A DNA stretch of 7,885 nt, taken from Methanosarcinales archaeon. GTDB taxonomy: Archaea; Halobacteriota; Syntropharchaeia; Alkanophagales; Methanospirareceae. A model generated the notes under the pieces. It was not told the origin of the DNA. It saw only the letters and a program-made list of their open reading frames with translations, and made no database searches. The stretch is taken from positions 1 to 7,885 of the forward strand of contig DAOUYX010000068.1 of NCBI GenBank assembly GCA_030665925.1, read 5' to 3'. Positions 1 through 4,453 of this stretch are shown here, one piece after another. Every line of letters begins with the position of its first letter. Positions within the stretch are counted from its first letter, which is position 1. A program made the translations under genes and the position numbers.

Positions 1-211
1 ATTTATGTTCGAGGAGGGAAAGGGAGGAAAGATAGATAGATATACTCTGCTTTCAGATGTGACGATGTTGGAGGGTGGCACTGATTTAAGATATATTCAA
101 GAGCTTTTAGGGCATAAGAGCAGTAAAACAACGGAGATATATACACATGTAAGCAATAAAGATTTGAGTAAAATAAAAAGTCCGTTAGATATGTGGGGCG
201 GGAAGGCATGA
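1..211 (+). pseudogene. Decayed C-terminal fragment of a XerC/D-type tyrosine recombinase (integrase)
   Basis: The gene enters from the left edge. Frame 1 (1-36) reads [12 protein letters not shown], the beta-hairpin carrying the conserved Lys of tyrosine recombinases, then hits TAG at 37-39. The continuation YTLLSDV lies in frame 2 from 41. The switch falls in three tandem GATA units (31-42), so a 4-bp slippage duplication is the simplest cause. After SDV the sequence jumps to [18 protein letters not shown]. About 70-90 residues expected between these points are missing, including the HxLRHS patch with the second catalytic Arg. What remains is intact: LGHKSS (His patch), the nucleophile Tyr in EIYTHV, and the KIKSPLD tail, ending in TGA at 209-211. 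Frame 2 alone can be read through from the edge ([14 protein letters not shown]), but it would still lack the HxxR patch. The protein cannot be catalytic. Whether the parent was IntI or an ordinary Xer-like enzyme cannot be decided, since the IntI-specific insert would lie in the lost part. Confidence 0.85.
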
Positions 212-227
212 GAGAGAACATCCAAAA

Positions 228-300
228 GGGGTATATACGCATTGCAGATATAATGCCAATTCTGGATGATATGCGCATTGCGGATATACCGACGTTAGGC
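228..300 (+). other. Candidate attI-like recombination site with two direct repeats and a GTTRRRY core
   Basis: Two 15-bp copies of CGCATTGCRGATATA (238-252 and 274-288, 14 of 15 identical, 36 bp apart) lie between the recombinase stop and GTTAGGC at 294-300, which fits the GTTRRRY core. GGTATAT (230-236) and ATATACC (284-290) form a 7-bp inverted repeat, the second arm lying just left of the core. No RYYYAAC core was found at the expected distance upstream. The site is therefore not a second attC; it resembles attI organisation (simple core plus strong and weak direct repeats). The assignment is inference from layout. Confidence 0.45.
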
Positions 301-1078
301 GAAATCCATTTTCACTTTAAAAATCAGGTCTTACTATGATAAAGGCAAAACTTAACTTAAATACGGATGTGATCGAATCTTCTGTTAGGGAATATAATAA
401 CTCCACTAATCCCTTCTACGAAGCATCATATGATTTGATAAAGAATAAATATTTTTGGAAAGATTTCAATCAAAACTGGACTGATAAACTAGCGTTGGTG
501 TACAGTTGGATGCCACGAATAGCTGGAAAGGACTCTAAATTACAGATTGACGAAGGAGAGTCCTTTGAGGCGTGTATCCAAAAGAATTGCAAAAAAGAAG
601 TGTTGGATTCAAACTTCAATCTAAATCGGGGCATCCGTATTGTCGACTTTGTAGAGGAAAATAAATGGAAATCTTTAGAGATAGCATATGACTTTGTATC
701 AAAAGTTTCAGGGCAGATTGGGACTAGCAAAATTTTCCATTTCAGTTTTCCATCTCTGTGCTTGATGTGGGATAACGATCAGATAAAGTGGTTATATGAA
801 AAAAACTCTCGAAAAACTGTATCTGGAGAAAACTATGTTGAATATCATAAATGGGCCAAAAAAATGCTAAATGAAGCCAAAGATAAGGGCCTTATAATAC
901 AAAAGTATGGGAATGAATTTCCGCGTATTTTGGACAAGTGTATATGGTATCAAGTTAAAAGGAGAAAGTAAGTGCGGGTGCACTTGATGGACTTCGCCTA
1001 ACAGAGCGTATCTGGCTTCGGCTATCGCCCTCACCCAAATTCCTCGCTTCGCTCGGAACTTCAGATATACTCAAAACG
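295..1078 (+). mobile_element. Integron-like gene cassette (one ORF plus terminal attC), 784 bp
   Basis: The unit runs from G^TTAGGC (crossover 294/295) to G^TTAAAC (crossover 1078/1079). It holds one forward ORF that starts 41 bp inside, and ends in a palindromic site. The left inner core of that site, GCCTAAC (996-1002), is the exact reverse complement of GTTAGGC at the start of the unit. This is the defining symmetry of integron cassettes: in the excised circle the two cores belong to one attC. The ORF is promoterless as far as can be seen and visibly more AT-rich and Lys/Asn-rich than rpl14 downstream, as expected of acquired DNA. Similar 'integrons' have been reported from archaeal metagenome assemblies, so the idea is not without precedent. 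The call rests on cores and folding alone. Confidence 0.7.
336..971 (+). CDS. Unrecognised 211-aa cassette-encoded protein
   Basis: I do not recognise this protein. It is soluble and charged, rich in Lys, Asn and aromatic residues, with no signal peptide or membrane segment. The most distinctive stretch is around residues 133-155: TSKIFHFSFPSLCLMWDNDQ, followed by KWLYEKN. The pattern 'S/T-K-x-x-HF-x-x-P-x-x-x-x-MWD' recalls a motif I associate with uncharacterised proteins of about 200 aa in accessory DNA, but I cannot attach a function. The ATG at 336 is preceded by AGGT (326-329) at a suitable 6-nt distance, a weak Shine-Dalgarno. The gene ends 24 bp before the attC-like site, the tight packing usual for cassettes. 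Base composition differs from the housekeeping neighbours. A defence, toxin or phage-resistance role would be a guess from context only. Confidence 0.85.
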   Translation: MIKAKLNLNTDVIESSVREYNNSTNPFYEASYDLIKNKYFWKDFNQNWTDKLALVYSWMPRIAGKDSKLQIDEGESFEACIQKNCKKEVLDSNFNLNRGIRIVDFVEENKWKSLEIAYDFVSKVSGQIGTSKIFHFSFPSLCLMWDNDQIKWLYEKNSRKTVSGENYVEYHKWAKKMLNEAKDKGLIIQKYGNEFPRILDKCIWYQVKRRK

Positions 1079-1084
1079 TTAAAC
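996..1084 (+). other. attC-like recombination site (59-be type), 89 bp
   Basis: R'' GCCTAAC (996-1002) fits RYYYAAC, and R' GTTAAAC (1078-1084) fits GTTRRRY. Inside these, GAGCGTATCTG (1004-1014) and CAGATATACTC (1062-1072) pair over 11 positions with two non-Watson-Crick positions. The spacer to the core is 1 nt on the left and 5 nt on the right, an asymmetry typical of attC. A second stem, AAATTCC (1037-1043) with GGAACTT (1055-1061), caps the hairpin; its loop has a GC-TTC-GC mini-stem. The left arm carries 22 extra bases (1015-1036) that can form a TTCG-tetraloop hairpin. R'' pairs only 5 of 7 with the adjacent R' but 7 of 7 with the core at 294-300, as expected for an integrated cassette. 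Confidence 0.7.
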
Positions 1085-1116
1085 GCAATTCCGAATCTCG
1101 CATTCAAAAAGAAAAG

Positions 1117-1126
1117 CCATTTATAA
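1117..1126 (+). promoter_or_regulatory. Probable archaeal TATA promoter of rpl14
   Basis: CCATTTATAAG, with a purine-rich AGAAAAG just upstream that could act as BRE, lies about 50 bp before the rpl14 ATG. Transcription would start near 1148-1150 and leave a leader of about 22 nt. A second AT-rich element, TTATAAAT (1138-1145), is too close to the ATG unless the message is leaderless. The box is 33 bp right of the attC core, so the native upstream region of rpl14 is interrupted close to its promoter. Confidence 0.5.
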
Positions 1127-1172
1127 GTGTATGTGTGTTATAAATGCTAAACAATCATAATTAGGTAATAGT

Positions 1173-1571
1173 ATGAAAGGAGTAAAAGCGAAGATAACGA
1201 AGGCATTGCCAACCGGTGCACGGTTAGACTGTGTGGATAATACCGGTGCGAAGGTGTTACAGATAATAGCCGTGAAAGGATACAGAGGAGTAAAGAACAG
1301 GTATCCAAAGGCGGGAGTTGGGGATATGGTAATAATAACAGTTAAGAAGGGAAGGCCGGAGATAAAGAAGCAGATCCTGAAGGCGGTGATCGTGCGGCAG
1401 CGTAAGGAATACCGAAGACCATCCGGGATACGAATAGAGTTTGAGGACAATGCTGCGGTTATCGTGGATGATAAGGGTGCGCCAAAGGGTTCGGAGATAC
1501 GAGGACCGGTTGCGAGAGAAGCAGTAGAGCGGTTCACAACGATAGCTTCTGCCGCGTCGATAATCGTGTAA
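1173..1571 (+). CDS. rpl14: Large ribosomal subunit protein uL14 (archaeal L14)
   Basis: This 132-aa protein has the full archaeal length of uL14, which sits on the 50S subunit face near the L19e/L24e region and contacts 23S rRNA and the 30S interface. Diagnostic stretches are [20 protein letters not shown] near residues 18-37, [19 protein letters not shown] near 48-66, [14 protein letters not shown] near 71-84, and the C-terminal [13 protein letters not shown]. The ATG at 1173 matches the family start (MKG-) and has AGGT (1163-1166) as a weak Shine-Dalgarno. In most archaea this gene lies between the S17 and L24 genes in the large ribosomal protein operon. Here it is alone, with a cassette upstream and a tRNA gene 15 bp downstream. 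It could be the sole displaced copy or a second copy; the sequence shows no sign of decay. Confidence 0.97.
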   Translation: MKGVKAKITKALPTGARLDCVDNTGAKVLQIIAVKGYRGVKNRYPKAGVGDMVIITVKKGRPEIKKQILKAVIVRQRKEYRRPSGIRIEFEDNAAVIVDDKGAPKGSEIRGPVAREAVERFTTIASAASIIV

Positions 1572-1586
1572 TCCTGAGCTAAGCGA

Positions 1587-1669
1587 GCGGGGGTTACCGA
1601 GTGGACAAAGGTGGCAGACTCAAGATCTGCTCCCGTAGGGGTTCGCGGGTTCGAATCCTGCCCCCCGCA
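1587..1669 (+). tRNA. tRNA-Leu (anticodon CAA)
   Basis: The acceptor GCGGGGG (1587-1593) pairs with CCCCCGC (1662-1668), followed by discriminator A at 1669. The D stem is ACC (1596-1598) with GGT (1610-1612). The anticodon stem GCAGA/TCTGC (1614-1618 and 1626-1630) encloses the loop CTCAAGA, giving anticodon CAA (1621-1623), which reads UUG. A long variable arm (1631-1644, CCC-GTA-GGG stem) marks a class II leucine tRNA. The T arm is GCGGG-TTCGAAT-CCTGC (1645-1661). There is no intron and no encoded CCA, as is common in archaea. It lies 15 bp after rpl14 on the same strand and may be processed from a shared transcript. Confidence 0.96.
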
Positions 1670-1682
1670 TAACACAAGCCAG

Positions 1683-2264
1683 ATGAGTCTTATGCTAACG
1701 GAAGAGGAAGGGAAACGGGGTTTAAAGCTCGCACGAGCTGCAATAGAGAAATACCTGAGTGAGAACACCAAACTCAAAGCGCCTGATGATTTGCCTGCGT
1801 GCTTTGAGGAGAAAAGAGGTATTTTTGTCACGCTGAATAAATTCGGCAATCTGAGAGGCTGCATTGGCTATCCATATCCCATATTTACGTTGAAAGAGGC
1901 AATAATAGAAGCGGCGATCTCCGCAGCGGTTGGCGACCCCCGATTTCCACCGGTAACAAAGGATGAATTTAGTACTGTGACTGTCGAACTCACGATACTC
2001 ACAATGCCACAGGAGTTAAAAGTAAAGCCGAAGGAGTTGCCCAAGCATGTAGAAATAGGCAGGCACGGGTTGATAGTAAAGAAGGGGATGTATCAGGGGC
2101 TTTTGCTGCCTCAGGTGGCTACCGAGTATAAGTGGTCAGCCGAGGAGTTTCTATGCCAGACGTGCTGGAAAGCGGGCTTGCCACAGGATGCGTGGCTGGA
2201 TGAAAATATAGAGGTCAGCACATTTGAGGGGCAGATATTTAAGGAGAATGAAACAACACGATGA
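1683..2264 (+). CDS. AMMECR1-domain protein
   Basis: This is a 193-aa protein of the conserved AMMECR1 family (TIGR00296-type), present in most archaea and in eukaryotes, with unknown biochemical function. The signature LRGCIG is at residues 57-62. It is followed by [13 protein letters not shown] (79-91), [12 protein letters not shown] (101-112) and [19 protein letters not shown] (139-157). The open frame extends back into the tRNA, so the start is placed at the first ATG after it (1683); ATG 1692 is also possible. Neither has a Shine-Dalgarno, so the message may be leaderless or processed with the tRNA. In other archaea AMMECR1 genes cluster with Memo and radical-SAM (AmmeMemoRadiSam) genes. 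Here the partner is a ferredoxin whose start overlaps the stop (ATGA), suggesting translational coupling. Confidence 0.95.
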   Translation: MSLMLTEEEGKRGLKLARAAIEKYLSENTKLKAPDDLPACFEEKRGIFVTLNKFGNLRGCIGYPYPIFTLKEAIIEAAISAAVGDPRFPPVTKDEFSTVTVELTILTMPQELKVKPKELPKHVEIGRHGLIVKKGMYQGLLLPQVATEYKWSAEEFLCQTCWKAGLPQDAWLDENIEVSTFEGQIFKENETTR

Positions 2265-2443
2265 TAGAAATAGATAGATACAAATGCGGATACTGTGGTG
2301 CATGCGTTTCCGTATGCCCCACAGATGCAATCGAGCTGGTGGGGACGTGGATAAAGATAGAGGAGGGAACGTGCAATAGCTGTAAGGCGTGTGTGAATGT
2401 CTGTCCCGTGGGTGCGTTGGAGCTGGAACCCGATCGGAATTGA
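2261..2443 (+). CDS. Two-cluster (2[4Fe-4S]) bacterial-type ferredoxin
   Basis: This 60-aa electron carrier has two complete cluster motifs: Cys 9, 12, 15 and 19 ([12 protein letters not shown]), and Cys 38, 41, 44 and 48 ([12 protein letters not shown]). Each is followed by the usual small-residue/acid stretch (TDAIEL and VGALEL). The spacing fits two low-potential [4Fe-4S] clusters exchanging the last Cys of each motif. It is cytoplasmic and has no extra domain. The ATG overlaps the AMMECR1 stop as ATGA. A good Shine-Dalgarno, AAGGAG (2241-2246), lies 14 nt upstream, slightly far. The redox partner is unknown; a link to the AMMECR1/radical-SAM function is inference from neighbourhood alone. 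Confidence 0.95.
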   Translation: MIEIDRYKCGYCGACVSVCPTDAIELVGTWIKIEEGTCNSCKACVNVCPVGALELEPDRN

Positions 2444-2498
2444 ACAATACCTAATCGCGGGTTTATTTAACTTCATCTGCTGCCACAGGTAGAGAAGC

Positions 2499-2954
2499 TC
2501 AAATCTTCTTCGCGTACACGAGTGCATCCTCGCCGTCCGCATAATAGCCCTTTACGATGTGAGACGGTTGGTAGCCCTGCAGTTCATAAAATCGCATTGC
2601 ATCCCTGTTACTTTTCCTGACTTCCAATGTGACAGTTTCGAACGCATCATCAATGAATTTGCGCTCCACTGCCTTTATCAACTTCTCTCCCACTTTTCTA
2701 TTTCTGTATTCCGTATCCACGGCAATCCCGGATATATGCCCATGCCCTCCCCTTATAGCACCGCCGACAAACCCCATGAGCTTTTCCTCCGTGCTCTCCG
2801 ACGTAGAAACAGCCACAAAGAAATAGTTCGTGGAATGGTGGAAGAAATCAGCGATATCTGATGCGGTATTTATCGTTTTTATGTTCTGCTTCCATAGTCG
2901 TATAATCTCTTGCAGATCCGACTCGACTGCTTTTCTTAGCCCGAACTCATCCAT
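2499..2954 (-). CDS. GNAT-family N-acetyltransferase (RimI-like)
   Basis: This 151-aa single-domain acetyltransferase uses acetyl-CoA. Motif A is HISGIAVDTEYRNRKVGEKL (residues 73-92); the usual RxxGxG/A pyrophosphate loop reads R84-N-R-K87-V-G89, so the first Gly is replaced by Lys. Motif B is VTLEVRKSNRDAMRFYELQG (108-127), with the Asn and Tyr typical of RimI-type enzymes. The end, VKGYYADGEDALVYAKKI, matches the RimI/Naa10-like C-terminus (YY-x-DGEDA), which suggests protein N-terminal acetylation. The substrate cannot be told from sequence. The gene is convergent with the ferredoxin and divergent from DUF357. No Shine-Dalgarno precedes the ATG, so it may be leaderless. Confidence 0.9.
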   Translation of the reverse strand: MDEFGLRKAVESDLQEIIRLWKQNIKTINTASDIADFFHHSTNYFFVAVSTSESTEEKLMGFVGGAIRGGHGHISGIAVDTEYRNRKVGEKLIKAVERKFIDDAFETVTLEVRKSNRDAMRFYELQGYQPSHIVKGYYADGEDALVYAKKI

Positions 2955-3027
2955 AAATACATTTCATTATATGCACGCTTTTGTCTTTAACTATTTTATT
3001 GGTTCGCAGGGTTATGAATAATGCTGG
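2955..3027. promoter_or_regulatory. Divergent intergenic region with AT-rich promoter candidates
   Basis: These 73 bp separate the acetyltransferase (leftward) from DUF357 (rightward) and must carry both promoters unless one is read from afar. On the + strand CATTATATGC (2965-2974) is a TATA candidate for DUF357. On the - strand AATAAAATAG (about 2991-3000) lies about 40 bp from the acetyltransferase ATG. Both are weak matches. Confidence 0.35.
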
Positions 3028-3276
3028 ATGGCGGTAACCACCAAAATGAGCGAAGCGGAAAGGATAAAAAAGGACGTCGCACTTTTTGAGCAGAGTTTGG
3101 TTGAGCTTGATTCGCTATTGCTTACGGACAATGAGGCGGTGGTGGTGGATCATGCAAAGCGATATTACGAGGATACGAAATATTATCTTGAGAAAGGCGA
3201 TTACTTTACTGCATTCGGCTGTATAAACTACGCACATGGATTGATAGATGGAATAAAGAGGATGAAAGAGAAGTAA
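3028..3276 (+). CDS. DUF357 family protein
   Basis: This 82-aa, entirely alpha-helical-looking protein belongs to the archaeal DUF357 family, whose role is unknown. The core is HAKRYYEDTKYYLEKGDYFT followed by AFGCINYAHGLIDGI, which matches the family's 'Y..D..YYLEKGDYFTAF..I.YAHGL.D' consensus. The fold is expected to be a small helical bundle; there is no signal peptide or membrane segment, so it is cytoplasmic. An in-frame ATG at 3046 is an alternative start that would drop MAVTTK; neither start has a strong Shine-Dalgarno. It is probably a single-gene unit. A long imperfect inverted repeat begins 4 bp after its stop. Confidence 0.9.
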   Translation: MAVTTKMSEAERIKKDVALFEQSLVELDSLLLTDNEAVVVDHAKRYYEDTKYYLEKGDYFTAFGCINYAHGLIDGIKRMKEK

Positions 3277-3280
3277 TTTG

Positions 3281-3406
3281 ACATTGCCAGATTAACCGCA
3301 GAACTCACAGAGAACGCAGAGAATGTAGCGGATAGGCGGTTATTCAAATCATAAGTTACATATTTCCTTTGCGGACTCAGCGTTCTCCGCGGTAAATTTG
3401 AAATGT
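3281..3406. repeat. Long imperfect inverted repeat (ACCGC...GAGAACGC type), possible mobile palindrome
   Basis: The outer arms are ACATT...ATTAACCGC (3281-3299) and GCGGTAAATTTGAAATGT (3389-3406). Inside them, CAGAGAACGCAGAG and CTCAGCGTTCTCCGCGG mirror each other with gaps, leaving a central AT-rich loop of about 40 bp. The arms contain the ACCGC-(A/G)GA...AACGC-(A/T)GAG motif, which I recall as dispersed in many unrelated prokaryotic genomes, often as short intergenic palindromes. It fills almost the whole gap between DUF357 and the convergent protease gene, so it could also serve as a two-way terminator, although it lacks a clear T-run. Confidence 0.6.
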
Positions 3407-3436
3407 GAGAAGGTCAAGGTAAATGTCATCTTTAAA

Positions 3437-4363
3437 TCAAACCATCATTACCATATACCCGATAACAAACCCAAGTATCGCACCGGAATTGAGGAACGGC
3501 AGACCTGCATGCGGTTTCCCTCTGCCTGCAATCGTGCTCAGCACCGCATATCCCACCAGCGTTCCTATTAACGTACCCAAAGCAGGTGCGTTTATCACCC
3601 CCAGGTAGTAGGTAAATTCTGGTATATTATGCCCTAGGTAGGAGGCAAAATCAGATATAATCTCCTTATGATTCGCAGACACAACCAGCATAGTAGGGAT
3701 AATCGCATCGCCAAGCCCCATGTAAAATCCGTCTTCCATCTCATCCCCCTTCGTTAAAGAGAAACTCCACTTCCGCGGCAGGACAAAAATGATGGGCATG
3801 CGCAGATCAATGACAGATTCCGCTAATGAGACCATGTGCTTCGTCTTATATACCGAAATCGCATCGTAGACCGCTAAGATAACCATCAAGAGCAGAACGG
3901 GCAGTATGCCAAGCGAAATGCCGAATATCGCCGCCGCGCCGCCGCCTATTATCAAGCCGGTCGCATCGAGTATGTACCATTCCGGATATTTATACAGTAG
4001 AATTGCAAGTGCAAGCGTTCCGATCTCCGGGATGAAGGCGTACGGGAGGATAACCACCAGTACGTAATAGATCGTTATCGCGACCGCGGCGAGCATCACG
4101 AAATAAACAAGCTTCTGACCGCCAAATTTAAACAAGACAAGAATAAGCGCCGTGAACACAATAATGATGAAGAAAAAGATAATTGGATTCAGTGGATCAT
4201 CAGGATTTTCAAAAGCGGTCATGCCCGCCACGTCAAAGGGCGCTGCAAGTAGTATCGCAATGATCTGCGTGATCAGTATAAAACTCCCCATTCCGATAAA
4301 CAGAGCGATACTCGTGCTTTTTTCCTCTTCTCTTACTCCTTTTTCTTCGTCCTTCTCAGTCAT
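3437..4363 (-). CDS. Presenilin/signal-peptide-peptidase-type intramembrane aspartyl protease (A22, GxGD)
   Basis: This is a 308-aa polytopic membrane protein with about nine hydrophobic segments, of the archaeal presenilin-homologue (PSH) family. The catalytic motifs are in the right order: YD with Asp167 (LAVYDAISVYKTKH), GLGD with Asp219 (GFYMGLGDAIIPTML), and the PAL-equivalent GLPFLN (residues 287-292) in the last but one helix. Both active-site Asp residues are present and the length is normal, so the enzyme should be able to cut membrane-embedded helices. The charged N-terminus (about 17 residues) is cytoplasmic. The large loop between the two Asp helices (around 170-205) matches family organisation. 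Substrates are unknown. The upstream gene on the same strand encodes an exported transglutaminase-like protein. The ATG has no Shine-Dalgarno; its leader contains palindromes and a clear TATA box. Confidence 0.93.
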   Translation of the reverse strand: MTEKDEEKGVREEEKSTSIALFIGMGSFILITQIIAILLAAPFDVAGMTAFENPDDPLNPIIFFFIIIVFTALILVLFKFGGQKLVYFVMLAAVAITIYYVLVVILPYAFIPEIGTLALAILLYKYPEWYILDATGLIIGGGAAAIFGISLGILPVLLLMVILAVYDAISVYKTKHMVSLAESVIDLRMPIIFVLPRKWSFSLTKGDEMEDGFYMGLGDAIIPTMLVVSANHKEIISDFASYLGHNIPEFTYYLGVINAPALGTLIGTLVGYAVLSTIAGRGKPHAGLPFLNSGAILGFVIGYMVMMV

Positions 4364-4383
4364 GGTATGTCGTACGTACGTAG

Positions 4384-4399
4384 TATCTAAGCTAAGATA
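4384..4399. promoter_or_regulatory. 16-bp dyad, possible operator or start-site element of the A22 protease gene
   Basis: TATCTAAGCTAAGATA is symmetrical at 14 of 16 positions. It lies where transcription from the TATA box at 4417-4428 would begin (near 4397), a usual place for an archaeal repressor site. Nearer the ATG, CGTACGTACGTA (4371-4382) is a second self-complementary run in the predicted leader. No regulator gene is adjacent, so the role is inferred from position. Confidence 0.35.
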
Positions 4400-4416
4400 A
4401 CATAAGAAGGCAGTAT

Positions 4417-4428
4417 CTTATTTATAAG
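4417..4428 (-). promoter_or_regulatory. TATA promoter of the A22 protease gene
   Basis: On the - strand CTTATAAATAAG, preceded by GCAAG, is a good archaeal TATA box about 60 bp before the ATG at 4363, predicting a leader of about 34 nt. The box is itself a palindrome (CTTAT-TT-ATAAG on the + strand), so it looks the same from both sides. Confidence 0.5.
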
Positions 4429-4453
4429 CTTGCGCTGACTGAAACGGTGCTTT

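Noticed and set aside
184..190. GTTAGAT, a second GTTRRRY match near the recombinase end
   Set aside because: It is the codons of the conserved SPLD tail of the recombinase and has no partner core or repeats; chance match.
238..288. Two-copy direct repeat as the start of a CRISPR array
   Set aside because: Only two 15-bp copies with one 21-bp gap and no cas genes; better explained as a recombinase-site repeat.
1587..1669. tRNA-Leu as the integration target of the recombinase
   Set aside because: No duplicated tRNA 3' end is found near the recombinase fragment or the cassette; the cassette ends at attC-type cores instead.
1611..1682. Upstream extension of the AMMECR1 frame
   Set aside because: The extension lies in the tRNA-Leu gene; the family start falls near 1683-1692.
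1121..1864. A 247-codon open frame on the - strand across rpl14, the tRNA and AMMECR1
   Set aside because: It is antisense to three firmly identified genes and its protein shows no family features; shadow frame.
2111..2542. Open frames on the - strand opposite AMMECR1 and the ferredoxin
   Set aside because: The opposite strand carries clear cluster-binding Cys motifs and AMMECR1 signatures; these frames are low-complexity shadows.
3014..3037. A tiny frame (MNNAGWR, stop) overlapping the DUF357 start, as a possible leader peptide
   Set aside because: Seven codons with no Shine-Dalgarno or attenuator structure; expected by chance.
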